Of a stretch of 64,000 nucleotides of DNA, positions 9,492-19,616 are shown piece after piece. The notes beneath the pieces are model-generated. The model ran no database searches, had not been told where the DNA came from, and saw only the letters and a list, made by a program, of their open reading frames with translations. Both the position numbers and the translations under genes were made by a program. Position 1 is the first letter of the stretch. The number at the start of each line of letters is the position of its first letter. Origin of the DNA: an uncultured bacterium (GTDB lineage: Bacteria; Verrucomicrobiota; Lentisphaeria; Victivallales; UBA1829); the NCBI GenBank assembly GCA_902780135.1, contig CACZEK010000016.1:62001-126000 (forward strand), written 5' to 3'.

Positions 9492-9974
9492 TTATTTCCA
9501 GAACTCCCACCATTTCTTTGCGGGCGCCGGGGCTGCCTGCACGCCGGACGAGATCGTACGGCGGCGTCCCGACGAGGCGCTGCTCTGCGCCAGCTCCTTC
9601 TGGATGGCGTCCTGATTGACGTGGATGCCGGACGCCGCCTGCTGGTTCTGCACGGCGGCGAGCTTCTCCTGGTTCTCCTCCGCTCCGGCTTTGAACCGGG
9701 CGAGCTTCACGGTGTTCGTGGAGGGGCGGGCGGGCGCTTTCGGCGCGCCCTTCAGGGGGATATGAACGGAGCTGGTCTCGGAGGTCGCGGCTTCTTCCTT
9801 GGCTCGCATGGCGCGCGCCTTCAGTTCGCGTCCCGCGGGGCCCGGAGGGGGCTCCATGGCGAATTTCGCCCCGCAGCCGGGGCACTGGGCTTTCTTCTCA
9901 AGAAGAAGGATGGGAACGTTGAACGTATCGCCGCAACGCGGGCATGCGACTTGGAAGGTATCTTCGTCAGGCAT
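9492..9974 (-). CDS. Zinc-ribbon protein with C-terminal WWEFWK motif
   Basis: 160 residues. The ATG chosen has GGAG about nine bases upstream. Two knuckles, CPRCG (residues 11-15) and CPGCG (31-35), form a small zinc ribbon of the MJ0042/FmdB type. The middle is low-complexity and Ala/Ser/Gln-rich, probably disordered. The end is KKWWEFWK, an aromatic tail that could insert in a membrane or dock a partner. The gene has its own minus-strand promoter. The function is unknown. Confidence 0.8.
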   Translation of the reverse strand: MPDEDTFQVACPRCGDTFNVPILLLEKKAQCPGCGAKFAMEPPPGPAGRELKARAMRAKEEAATSETSSVHIPLKGAPKAPARPSTNTVKLARFKAGAEENQEKLAAVQNQQAASGIHVNQDAIQKELAQSSASSGRRRTISSGVQAAPAPAKKWWEFWK

Positions 9975-10013
9975 TGTAAAAATCTCCGGATTAAAGACGC
10001 TAAACAAAAAAAT

Positions 10014-10042
10014 AATATACTGCATGAAAGCAGTTTTGACAA
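10014..10042 (-). promoter_or_regulatory. Promoter for the zinc-ribbon gene
   Basis: On the minus strand TTGTCA, a 17-bp spacer and TATATT, 40 bases before the ATG. Confidence 0.65.
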
Positions 10043-10091
10043 GTAAAAACACCGAAAAATGAGAAAAAAAAGAAAAAAACGGGAAACGATA

Positions 10092-10119
10092 TTGGATTTT
10101 CGGAAAAATGTGTTACTTT
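10092..10119 (+). promoter_or_regulatory. Promoter for the Prc protease gene
   Basis: TTGGAT, a 16-bp spacer and TACTTT with an extended -10 TGT directly before it. A-rich sequence lies upstream. Confidence 0.5.
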
Positions 10120-10189
10120 ATATGGATACCTGTTTCATCCGCACCATTTTTTACAGCGTTTGCCCCCGGCAACAGGAGTCTGTCTGATC

Positions 10190-12445
10190 ATGAATATCTT
10201 TACACGCAAAAACTGTGCGAAACTTGTTCTTTCCGTCATCGCGGCCGCGGCTGTGATCTGCCCGCATGTCCCGTCCCTGTCCGCACAGGACGCCGCAGCG
10301 TCGTCCGCCGCTTCCGCGCCGTCCGAGGTGTCCCTGAAGTCGCCCGACCGGAAGATGGGGCTGATCGCGTCGCTGGTGGTGCAGCTGCTCGCGAAGGAAC
10401 ACTATACGAAACGCCAGATGGACGCCGCGTATTCCGGCGAAGTCTTCGACGAATACCTGCGGTTCCTGGATCCGACGCACATCTTCTTCCTGCAGGAGGA
10501 CATCGACGGATTCGCGAAGTCCAAGGACGAACTCGCCCGGAAAGCCGCCGCGGGGGACGTGCAGTTCGCGTTCGACGTCTTCAACATGCGGTCGCTCCGG
10601 CTCGCCGAATACCGCGATTTCGCCCGCGACTTCCTTTCGAAGCCGATCCAGTATGACCCGGACGAGACGTACCACATCGACCGCGAGGACGCCCCGTGGC
10701 CGAAGAACGCCGGAGAACAGCACGCGATCTGGGCGAAGCGCATCAAGAACGAGCTGATCGTGACGCGCATGAGCGACAAGGCCGCCGAGGAGGACGCGAA
10801 AGAAGCCGCCGCCGAAGCGGAAAAGGAGAAGTCCGGCGACGGCGCGGCGGAGAAGGGGGAATCCGCGGACAATGCGGCGGAGAAAAAGGATGAAGCGCCC
10901 GCGCCCGCCGTGCCTCTGCTCACGCCGGAACAGCGCGTCCAGAAGCGCGTCGACCAGCTCTGCACCACGGTCGCCGGGATGGACCCGATCGACGTGCTCG
11001 AAGGATACCTGACCGCGTTCGCGAACGTCTGCGATCCGCACTCCACCTACATGTCGCCCGCCACCGGCGAGGACTTCGACATTCACATCTCCCTCAATCT
11101 CTCCGGCATCGGCGCCGTGCTTTCCTCCGAGGACGGCTACACGAAGGTCGTCGAAGTCGTGCAGAACGGCCCCGCCGACAAGGAAGGCACCCTGCGCGAA
11201 AACGACCGGATCATCGCGGTCGCCCAGGAGGGCGGCGAACCGGTCGACGTGATGGACATGCCGCTTTCGAAAGTCGTCACGCTGATCCGCGGCAAGGAAG
11301 GCTCGCGCGTCACACTGACGATCCTTCCCGCGCGCAAAGGCGCGCAGGCCGCACCCGAAAAAGTTACGATCACGCGCGGCAGCGTGCCCATGAACGAGTC
11401 GCGCGCCCAGGGCCGCGTCATCGAGGCGAAGGGCGCCGACGGCGAGACGAGGAAGATCGGCGTCATCGAGCTGCCGTCGTTCTACATCGACTTCGCCGCC
11501 GTCCGCCGCGGCGACGAGGATTACAACAGCTCGGGGCACGACGTCCTCAAGATCCTGAACGAATTCAGCGATAAGAAGATCGACGGCCTGATCGTCGACC
11601 TGCGTTCCAACGGCGGCGGCAGCCTCACGGAAGCCGTCGACCTCTCCGGCTTCTTCATCCCGGAAGGCCCCGTCGTCCAGGTGAAGGACAAGGGCTCCAC
11701 CTCGATCCTGCGCGACAACGACCGGGGGCAGATCGCCTACGGCGGCCCGATGCTCGTGCTCGTGAACCGCTACAGCGCGTCCGCCACCGAGATCTTCTCC
11801 GCCGCGCTGAAGGACTATCGCCGCGCCCTCGTGGTCGGCGACCCCCACACGCACGGCAAAGGCTCCGTCCAGGTCGTGACCGACCTCGACAACTACATGC
11901 TCTATATCGCGTCCGACAGGTTCAAGGCGGGCCAGCTCAAGCTCACGAACGCGAAGTTCTACCGCATCAACGGCGAATCCACCCAGATCAAGGGCGTCGA
12001 CGCCGACATCCCCCTGCCGGGATTCTCCGAGACCGAGGAGACCGGCGAACGCGCGCTCCGCCATGCGCTCCCGTACGACACGATCCGCCCCGTGCGCTAT
12101 CATGTCTACGACGGCAAGTACGCCGTGACGCCGGAGCTGATCTCCGAACTCAAGGAGAAATCCGAGGCGCGCATCGCCGAAGACCCGCTGTTCAAACGCC
12201 TGATCGCCGACATCGCCCTCTACGAGGACATCAGGAAGAACAAGGACGTCGCGCTCGATTTCGACAAGCGCTGGGCGGAATACGAACACGAGAAGGCGAT
12301 CCAGAAGGAGCAGGACAAGATCTACAAGTCCGAACGCCTCGGTTCGTCCTCGTCCAAAAAGAACAGGAAGGACGACGAACCCGACGCCTACCTCGACGAA
12401 TCCGTCAATATCATGCTCGACATGATCCAGGCGTTCGACAAGTAA
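10190..12445 (+). CDS. prc: Carboxy-terminal processing protease Prc/Tsp (peptidase S41)
   Basis: 751 residues with an N-terminal signal peptide (KLVLSVIAAAAVICPHV). A PDZ domain lies near residues 300-390 (SLNLSGIGAVLSSEDGYTKV). The catalytic dyad is Ser531 in NRYSASATEIF and Lys557 in HGKGSVQ; the 26-residue spacing is one more than in E. coli Prc. The C-terminal DUF3340-type region is present. Residues about 205-245 are an Ala/Glu/Lys-rich low-complexity insertion not usual in the family. The start chosen is the ATG preceded by AGGAG. It degrades or trims periplasmic proteins from their C-termini. A terminator follows, so it is monocistronic. Confidence 0.95.
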   Translation: MNIFTRKNCAKLVLSVIAAAAVICPHVPSLSAQDAAASSAASAPSEVSLKSPDRKMGLIASLVVQLLAKEHYTKRQMDAAYSGEVFDEYLRFLDPTHIFFLQEDIDGFAKSKDELARKAAAGDVQFAFDVFNMRSLRLAEYRDFARDFLSKPIQYDPDETYHIDREDAPWPKNAGEQHAIWAKRIKNELIVTRMSDKAAEEDAKEAAAEAEKEKSGDGAAEKGESADNAAEKKDEAPAPAVPLLTPEQRVQKRVDQLCTTVAGMDPIDVLEGYLTAFANVCDPHSTYMSPATGEDFDIHISLNLSGIGAVLSSEDGYTKVVEVVQNGPADKEGTLRENDRIIAVAQEGGEPVDVMDMPLSKVVTLIRGKEGSRVTLTILPARKGAQAAPEKVTITRGSVPMNESRAQGRVIEAKGADGETRKIGVIELPSFYIDFAAVRRGDEDYNSSGHDVLKILNEFSDKKIDGLIVDLRSNGGGSLTEAVDLSGFFIPEGPVVQVKDKGSTSILRDNDRGQIAYGGPMLVLVNRYSASATEIFSAALKDYRRALVVGDPHTHGKGSVQVVTDLDNYMLYIASDRFKAGQLKLTNAKFYRINGESTQIKGVDADIPLPGFSETEETGERALRHALPYDTIRPVRYHVYDGKYAVTPELISELKEKSEARIAEDPLFKRLIADIALYEDIRKNKDVALDFDKRWAEYEHEKAIQKEQDKIYKSERLGSSSSKKNRKDDEPDAYLDESVNIMLDMIQAFDK

Positions 12446-12464
12446 GCTCGAATCCAGCTTGTCC

Positions 12465-12507
12465 GGCCGGGCGGCTCAGCATGGAGCCTGACCCGGCCTT
12501 CTTTTTG
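12465..12507 (+). terminator. Terminator after prc
   Basis: Nested stems GGCCGGG/CCCGGCC and GGCTC/GAGCC are followed by TTCTTTTT. Confidence 0.85.
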
Positions 12508-12910
12508 TTTTCGGCGGGACGCGGACCGGGACGGACGAGGGGGATTTGAGCTTGCCTGAACGCAGGTCCGTGCGGTGTTCCGCAGGATGCGCGGAGACGA
12601 GGCGGATTGAGGCGGAAACGAGGCGAAACGGGGTGAAACGGATCTGCCTGCGGAAAATGAGGCGGAACGAGCTCGATTTGAAGAGGGGGAGGGCGGACCG
12701 GCGGGGGAAACGCTCCGCGCCGCCGTTTTTTTCGCTTCCATGCCGTTTTCAGGCGCGTTTTTGCGTGCGTTTTTGCACCGGAAAGGGGTGAAAAGAGGCG
12801 GAAACGAGGCGGGGAGAGCAGAAAAAAGCGGAAAAAAGGAAACTTTTTTAGATTTTTTTGTCGTTCATAATGAGTGAGAAACAACTTTTTTTCAAAAAAA
12901 CGAAAAAAAA
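12508..12910 (+). other. Purine-rich non-coding stretch
   Basis: No gene is supported here. The plus strand is strongly G/A-rich, with a loose recurring GAGGCGGAAACGAGGCG motif (near 12597-12625 and again near 12803-12820), ending in long A tracts just upstream of the next promoter. Open frames on either strand are low-complexity and lack ribosome binding sites. Confidence 0.5.
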
Positions 12911-12914
12911 GGGC

Positions 12915-12943
12915 TTGCATTTTGTGCGAACGTGGGGTATAAT
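12915..12943 (+). promoter_or_regulatory. Strong promoter for the small-protein pair
   Basis: TTGCAT, a 17-bp spacer and a perfect TATAAT. A tracts (AAAAAAACGAAAAAAAA) sit directly upstream as an UP-like element. The predicted leader is about 135 bases. Confidence 0.8.
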
Positions 12944-13086
12944 ATAATCAGTTTTTGAAGCATACCGGGATTCATCCCGCCGGTTCGGCCTGTACGATCG
13001 GAACCGGATTCGGATGTCACGCTTTTGCTTTTCGTCCCCAAGACACAAAAACAAAAAACAACAAACCTACATAAGGAATTACCACT

Positions 13087-13326
13087 ATGGCAGACAAAAA
13101 AGAAATCTTCGCAGACGGCATCGGTCAGATCCACTTCGCCGGCAACATGGTCCGTTTTGACTTCGTCACCCTTCAGCCCGCTGGCGAAGGCGAAGCCCCG
13201 ACCCCGGTCGCGAACATCCGCGTCATCATGCCTCCGCAGGGCTTCCTCGGTGCCATGAACTCCATGCAGCAGCTCATCGACAAGATGGTCGAAGCTGGCG
13301 TTCTCCAGAAGAACGAGCAGAAGTAA
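13087..13326 (+). CDS. Small conserved-looking protein, DUF3467-like
   Basis: 79 residues, with AAGGA before the ATG. The chain reads as a beta-rich half (GQIHFAGNMVRFDFVTLQP) and a helix-forming half (FLGAMNSMQQLIDKMVEAG). The pattern of short strands followed by VIMPPQ and a helix loosely recalls DUF3467 proteins, but this is weak. The near-consensus promoter and regular codon use suggest an abundant cytosolic protein. It is followed at 29 bases by another small gene and then a terminator. Confidence 0.75.
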   Translation: MADKKEIFADGIGQIHFAGNMVRFDFVTLQPAGEGEAPTPVANIRVIMPPQGFLGAMNSMQQLIDKMVEAGVLQKNEQK

Positions 13327-13355
13327 TTCGATCCAAAGGCATAAGGATATAAACT

Positions 13356-13760
13356 GTGAGCCCGGAATTCAAATTCAGTCTTGCCGACTGCGTGCGTGAA
13401 TACGCGATTTCCTTCTGCGGCACCATCCCGCAGCGGGAAGGCGGCTTCATGTGCGGGATTCCGGGCGCCCAGATTTTCCCTGAGACCTGTTTCGGTTTCC
13501 CGGTCAGACTGGAGGCGGGGACGCTCGCCTTCTCTCTGCCGATGCCGGAATACTCCTTTGGTTTCATTCATTCGGTCGGCGCCAGCCTGCGTGCGGGCGC
13601 CTACCGGCTCATTGAAGCGGCAACCGATTTCTACTGCACGGTGTCGAACCTCGTCAAAACGGGGACGAAGCGGGTGAAACATCAGTGCATCCGGGTGATG
13701 AAAGACATCCCGAAAGCGTTTGCGCACGTGAGCCGAACAGTTTTAGGATGGCGACTATGA
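13356..13760 (+). CDS. Hypothetical protein, GTG start
   Basis: 134 residues. A GTG start is supported by AAGGA eight bases upstream. The chain has several cysteines (residues 12, 21, 33, 45), no signal peptide and no membrane helix; the C-terminal third is basic and helical (SNLVKTGTKRVKHQCIRVMKDI). I do not recognise a family. It is probably co-transcribed with the 79-residue gene, since no promoter lies between them and a terminator follows. Confidence 0.6.
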   Translation: MSPEFKFSLADCVREYAISFCGTIPQREGGFMCGIPGAQIFPETCFGFPVRLEAGTLAFSLPMPEYSFGFIHSVGASLRAGAYRLIEAATDFYCTVSNLVKTGTKRVKHQCIRVMKDIPKAFAHVSRTVLGWRL

Positions 13761-13779
13761 CTCAGAGAAGCGAAAACTG

Positions 13780-13829
13780 AACTCAGTTCTGCAGCAGGAT
13801 GGCTCCGAAACAGAACTGAGTTTTTTTTT
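13780..13829 (+). terminator. Terminator after the small-protein operon
   Basis: A perfect 12-bp stem (AACTCAGTTCTG with CAGAACTGAGTT) is followed by nine T. Confidence 0.92.
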
Positions 13830-14248
13830 GTGCCCCGACGCCCGGAGGTTTTTGCGTGCGGAGAGGGCGGGCGGCGGAGCAGGCACGGATCCCCGCGGGC
13901 ATTTCGCGGCGGGACGCCGGAGCGACGGACACGAGGAAAAGGGAACGCCGGAAGGATGAAAAAGGATTCGGCATGTCCTGTTCCGGCGATTTGAGGCATG
14001 ATCGCGCTGGATTATTTTGCACAGGCTCGAAACGGGAGAGGAAACTGCGCGGAAGATCCATTACACCCTCGTTATGAACCCCTTGCGAACGCGGAGCGGA
14101 TACGGGGCGGATATTATTTCGAAGCTGAATATTTTTATTTTTAACTTTTTTTTGGCACTGGGCTTTTTTTTTCGTTTTCGCGGTGTATATTATAGTTCAC
14201 CCGCCCGCGAAAAATACCGAACTTTCATCAATAAGGATACCCCCAGAC
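13830..14248 (+). other. Intergenic region upstream of the secretin operon
   Basis: No gene is supported. The last 130 bases are T-rich, and a TATATTATAGT near 14186-14196 is a likely -10 for the secretin gene, but I see no convincing -35. Confidence 0.4.
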
Positions 14249-15775
14249 ATGACGCCCATTGCCCGCCGCACCTTCTACACGTTCCTCGCCCTGGCCGCGC
14301 TCGCCGGCACCACGCTTTCCGCGGACGAGCCGATCTCCGGCATCGACTCGACCGAAGTCGTCGTGAAGACGCCCGAATCCATTGAGCAGGGCAAACGCAA
14401 CGTGGTGTCCGTGGCGCAGCAGCTCCGGGAGATGTTCCAGCCGATCACGAAGCGTTCGCGCCAGGTGGAGGAGGAGCCGCCGTACCTGAAGATCATCCCG
14501 TCGGCGAACGACACGAGCATCCTGATCTACCGCTGCCGCTACGTGACGGCATCGAAACTGCGGAACAGCGTGGACGCGATGATCTCCGACACGGGGTATG
14601 TGGAGTACGGCGTGGAGCAGAACATGCTGACGATCCGCGACGCGGCGGAAAACATCGAGGCGATCGCCAAGACGCTCCCGATGATCGACGTGGCGACGCC
14701 GCAGGTGCTGATCGAGGCGAAGATCGTGGAGGTCCTGATCTCCGACAACAGCCAGCGCAACCTGTCGTTCATGTTCAACAGCCCGACCACGATCTCCATG
14801 ATCGACGGCATAACCGACCAGCGGTACGACGGCGACGTGATGAGCTACGGCGGCATCCGGACCTCGCCGCAGGGCGGCAACACCACGGACGGGTCCACGA
14901 CCAACTGGACGTTCGCCGCCGGGCACAACAACTTCAACATCGCGCTGCAGTGGCTCCTGACCGCGCTGGACGCGAAGGTGCTGTCCTCGCCCGTGATCGT
15001 GGTCGGACGCAACGAGGAGGCCGAGATCTCGAACGGCCAGGACGTGCCGATCCAGTCCCAGACCATCACCAACGGCAGCATCAGCACCAGCACCACGTTC
15101 AAGCGCGTCGGCGTGACGCTGACCGTGGAGCCGCTCATGATCAACAACGACAACGTGACGCTCCGCGTGAAGCCGGAAGTCTCCAACATCCAGAGCTACC
15201 AGACCATCTCGAACGGCAGCGGATATTATCAGGTGCCCGTGGTCTCCATCCGCAGCATCTCCTCCTATCTCCGCCTCGCCGACGGCCAGATCGTCATCAT
15301 GGGCGGCCTCTACACCAACCGCAATTCCCTCCAGCAGGAACGCATCCCGTTCCTGAGCGACATCCCGTACCTCGGCGAGCTCTTCACCTCGAAATACACC
15401 GAGAAGGAGATCCTTCAGCTGCTCTTCTTCCTCCGCGTCCGCATCCTGACCCCGAACGACATGGCTGACGGCGTGCTCTTCGACCCCGAGGAGATGATCC
15501 GCTCGACCAACGACTTCGGCGAGGTCATGCGCAACTCCGAAGAGCTTCCGAAGCTCGAAACGACCGTCGAGAGGGTGAACGACGAATTCATCAAAAACCC
15601 GCTCGTCTCCTGGGAGACGCTGTTCGGCTCCGGCGATGACGACGACGGGGAAAAGAAAGACGCGGAAGACTCCGCCGGAAAGCCGTCCGAATCCGCGGAA
15701 TCCGTCCCGGAAGAATCCGGCGCGCCGGAGAACTCCGCCCCCGCGGCCGTCCCCGCGGAACAGCCCGGAGAATAA
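14249..15775 (+). CDS. Secretin family outer-membrane channel
   Basis: 508 residues. The signal peptide spans about residues 1-25. One N-type domain follows (IYRCRYVTASKLRNSVDAM to IAKTLPMID, about 95-150). The secretin core runs from VLIEAKIVEVLISDNSQRN to GGLYTNRNSLQQERIPFL and SDIPYLGELFTSKYTEKE, all typical of GspD/PilQ cores. The last 55 residues are Asp/Glu/Ser/Pro-rich. Only one N domain makes this a short secretin. The next three genes encode a MacA-like adaptor and a MacB-like ATPase and permease, and only three bases separate it from the adaptor gene. It most likely serves as the outer-membrane exit of that pump in place of TolC. No other type II or III secretion gene is nearby. Confidence 0.88.
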   Translation: MTPIARRTFYTFLALAALAGTTLSADEPISGIDSTEVVVKTPESIEQGKRNVVSVAQQLREMFQPITKRSRQVEEEPPYLKIIPSANDTSILIYRCRYVTASKLRNSVDAMISDTGYVEYGVEQNMLTIRDAAENIEAIAKTLPMIDVATPQVLIEAKIVEVLISDNSQRNLSFMFNSPTTISMIDGITDQRYDGDVMSYGGIRTSPQGGNTTDGSTTNWTFAAGHNNFNIALQWLLTALDAKVLSSPVIVVGRNEEAEISNGQDVPIQSQTITNGSISTSTTFKRVGVTLTVEPLMINNDNVTLRVKPEVSNIQSYQTISNGSGYYQVPVVSIRSISSYLRLADGQIVIMGGLYTNRNSLQQERIPFLSDIPYLGELFTSKYTEKEILQLLFFLRVRILTPNDMADGVLFDPEEMIRSTNDFGEVMRNSEELPKLETTVERVNDEFIKNPLVSWETLFGSGDDDDGEKKDAEDSAGKPSESAESVPEESGAPENSAPAAVPAEQPGE

Positions 15776-15778
15776 GCC

Positions 15779-17284
15779 ATGAAGAAGCCCGCGAAACTTT
15801 TCATCTTCGTGCTCCTGCCGGCCGCGCTGCTGGCGGCGGGGCTGTATTACGGCGTCCGCGTGTACAGGCAGAAGAACGTGTCCGCCGACCGCGCCGGGAG
15901 CCGCGACCCTGACCGCACCTACCGGGCGACGAAGGGCGACATGACCCTCGGCCTGCGCCTCAACGGCACGATCGTGGCGAACAAGAAGCACAAGCTCGGC
16001 CTGGAGGCGAACTTCGCGACGCAGATCCTGAGCGTGGTGGACGAGAACTCCAGCGTCAAGGAGGGCGACGTGCTGATCACGTTCGAGGACAGCGACCTGA
16101 TCGAACGCATCGAGGAAATGCGCACGACCCTCTCCAATACCGAGGAGGAGCTCGTGATCGCCATCGAAAACGAGAAGATCCAGGAACGCACCAACGAGGT
16201 CACGCTCCGCGAGGCCGAGGACCGCGTGCGCCAGGCCGAATCCGACCTCCGCAAGTACCTGCGCCTCACGCGCTCGCAGAAACGCGACAGCAACGACCTG
16301 GCGGTCACGAACGCGCAGGCGGCGCTGGATTCCGCGAAGAAGAACTATTCGGACAAGAAATACGAGTTCTCTCATTCGGGCGTGACGGACGACGCCGCGC
16401 GCAAATCGCAGCAGAACGAGCTGAACAACCTGAAGAGCAAGATCGATTCCAGCGAGAATTCGCTGAACCAGGCGGAGATCGAGGAAAAGAGCTTCAAGCA
16501 CTACGACGACCCCATCCGCCTGATGAGCCTGAACAACTCCGTGGAGCAGGCGCGGCTCAGCCTCGAAAAGGCGCGCATCTCCACCTCGTCCTCCCTGATC
16601 CAGGCGAAGAAGCGCGTCGACAACCTCCGCGCGAACTCGCGCCGCCAGGCCGCCACGCTCGAACGCTACGAGTCCTATCTGCCCATGATGAAGCTCACCG
16701 CGCCGACGGACGGCATCGTCATCTACGGCGACCCGGACCGCCGCTGGGGCGGGGAGGACATCAAGCCCGGACTCGAAGTCCACAAGGGCGAGATCCTCAT
16801 CACGATCCCCGAGATGACCAACCTCATGGTGAACTTCGACATCCCGGAGGCGTTCCGGTCGAAGGTGCAGGTCGGCAACTCCGCGATCATCACGCCGGAA
16901 GCCATCACCACGCTCAAGCTCAAGGGGCAGATCACCGAGATCGCCACGCTCCCCGTCAACCAGATGTACTGGGACGAGACGTCCCCGAAGATCTATCCCT
17001 CGCGCATCGCGCTTGAGGTGCAGGACCCGCAGCTGGTGAACGGCATGTCCGTGATCGTGGAGGTCGTGTCCAGCATCCTGCACGACGTGATCTCCGTGCC
17101 GATGGAGGCCGTCTTCGAGAATGACAAGGGGTTCTTCGTCTTCGTCAGCCGCGACGGCACGCCGGAGGAGGTCCCGGTCACGATCGGGGAGTCCAACGAC
17201 ACGGCGGTCCGCATCACGGAGGGGCTGGAGGACGGCGACGTGGTGTACCTGTACCGTCCGTACCAGAAGAAACAGTCCGAATAA
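15779..17284 (+). CDS. HlyD/MacA-like periplasmic adaptor protein
   Basis: 501 residues. One N-terminal membrane anchor (residues 7-25) is followed by a split lipoyl-like domain around an unusually long coiled-coil hairpin (about 105-295, e.g. EEMRTTLSNTEEELVIAIEN). After it come the second lipoyl half (LTAPTDGIVIYG), a beta-barrel (TNLMVNFDIPEAFRSKVQVG) and a membrane-proximal domain. In MacAB-type pumps the adaptor couples the inner-membrane permease to the outer-membrane channel. The neighbours fit exactly this role, with the secretin upstream and the MacB-like pair downstream. The substrate is unknown. Confidence 0.88.
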   Translation: MKKPAKLFIFVLLPAALLAAGLYYGVRVYRQKNVSADRAGSRDPDRTYRATKGDMTLGLRLNGTIVANKKHKLGLEANFATQILSVVDENSSVKEGDVLITFEDSDLIERIEEMRTTLSNTEEELVIAIENEKIQERTNEVTLREAEDRVRQAESDLRKYLRLTRSQKRDSNDLAVTNAQAALDSAKKNYSDKKYEFSHSGVTDDAARKSQQNELNNLKSKIDSSENSLNQAEIEEKSFKHYDDPIRLMSLNNSVEQARLSLEKARISTSSSLIQAKKRVDNLRANSRRQAATLERYESYLPMMKLTAPTDGIVIYGDPDRRWGGEDIKPGLEVHKGEILITIPEMTNLMVNFDIPEAFRSKVQVGNSAIITPEAITTLKLKGQITEIATLPVNQMYWDETSPKIYPSRIALEVQDPQLVNGMSVIVEVVSSILHDVISVPMEAVFENDKGFFVFVSRDGTPEEVPVTIGESNDTAVRITEGLEDGDVVYLYRPYQKKQSE

Positions 17285-17299
17285 TCCGTCGGAGTCCGT

Positions 17300-18111
<812 letters not shown>

Positions 18112-18115
<4 letters not shown>

Positions 18116-19392
18116 TGCGTTTCACCGACATCGTGTCGCTGTCCTTCCTGAACCTGCGGCTGCACAAGACGCGTTCGCTGCTGACCTCGCTCGGCGTGAT
18201 CTTCGGCGTCGGGAGCGTGATCTCCATGATGGCGATCTCGAAGGGCGCGGAACGGTCCGCGCTGTCCCAGATCGAATCCATGGGCATCGACAAGATCATC
18301 ATTCACACGAAAAAGCCGCACTTCGACGCGTCGTCCAGTTCGTCCGGCGGCAACTCCGTCAGCGCGGTGGAGGATTACGGCCTCGACCTCCGCGACTACC
18401 AGTTCATCAAGACGATGGAGAACGTCCATCACATCACCACCATCCGCAACACCCGCCAGAAGATCATGCGGGGCGAAACGCGGCTGGACCTGAAACTCTG
18501 CGGCGTTTCCATCGGGTTCATGAAGGACACCTCCTGCCACCTCACGTCCGGACGCTGGTTCAACGAGATCGACTTCGGCAACTCCGCGACCATCTGCGTG
18601 ATCGGGCAGAACGTGAAACGCAGGCTCTTCCCGCTCGGCGCGAAGGACGTGGTCGGGGCGACCATCCGCACCGGCACGGCGTCCTACCGCATCGTCGGCA
18701 TCATCGCCAACGACAACGGCACGAGCCTGCCGGAAGTCGGCAGCCCGAACGACATGATCCTGATCCCCGCCTCCACCGACATGGCGATCTACGGCAACTA
18801 CGCGAGCGAGAGCCAGGGGCGGCGCAGCAACAAGGCGATCCTGGTCGACTACGACGTGATGCTGGTGAACGTCGCCAACCTCGAATACATCGATAACACG
18901 TCCAAGCGCCTCCAGAACTACCTGGACAAGGCGCACGCGAAGACCAAGGACTGGGACATGATCGTCCCGCTGGACCTGCTCAAGCAGCGCGAACGCACCC
19001 AGAAGATCTTCACCATCGTCATGGGCGCCATCGCCAGCATCTCCCTGCTCGTGGGCGGCATCGGCATCATGAACATCATGCTCGCGAGCGTGTCCGAACG
19101 CAAGAAGGAGATCGGCACGCGCCGCGCGCTCGGCGCGCAGAAATTCGACATCCTCTTCCAGTTCCTGATCGAGACCGTGATCCTGACCACGCTCGGCGGC
19201 TGCATCGGCATCGGGCTCGGACTCGGTCTCTCCGAGATCGTGAAACGCTACGCGGAAATGCCGACGGAGGCGTCCATGACGAACATCGTCGGCTCGCTCC
19301 TGATCTCGTCGTTCGTGGGCGTGGTCTTCGGCACGTATCCGGCGTGGCGCGCGGCGCAGCAGAACCCGATCGACGTGCTCCGGTCCGAGTGA
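18112..19392 (+). CDS. MacB/FtsX-like ABC transporter permease
   Basis: 426 residues, starting at ATGATG overlapping the ATPase stop. The N-terminal helix segment (SFLNLRLHKTRSLLTSLGV) and SMMAISKGAERSALSQIE are typical of MacB. A large periplasmic domain follows (about 55-300), then three C-terminal helices of the FtsX fold (LLVGGIGIMNIMLASVSERK, EIGTRRALGA). Such permeases act as mechanotransmitters, moving substrates out of the periplasm rather than across the inner membrane. It is the last gene of the four-gene export operon. Confidence 0.92.
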
Positions 19393-19462
19393 TCCCGCGT
19401 CCGGCTCCCGGAAAATGCCGGACAAAATGCCGTAGAAAGGACGGCGCGTCCGGAAAAAATCA

Positions 19463-19491
19463 TGGTTTTTCGGGAAAAACGCTGGTAAAAT
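19463..19491 (+). promoter_or_regulatory. Possible promoter for dapF-dapA
   Basis: TGGTTT, a 17-bp spacer and TAAAAT with an extended -10 TGG. The -35 is poor; the predicted leader would be about 120 bases. Confidence 0.35.
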
Positions 19492-19616
19492 CAGCGATTT
19501 GGAGTATTTTTAAAGCGTAGAGCGGCAAACCGCCGTCCGCGCCGCCCCGGGAATCGTCTTCCCCCGGCACGTGTGCGGCGTCCCCGTCCGCGAACAGAAA
19601 ACCTCCGGAGGCAGAG

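Noticed and set aside
12411..12920. A 169-residue minus-strand open frame
   Set aside because: It is Phe/Pro/Arg-rich low-complexity text arising from the purine-rich strand, overlaps a terminator and has no ribosome binding site.
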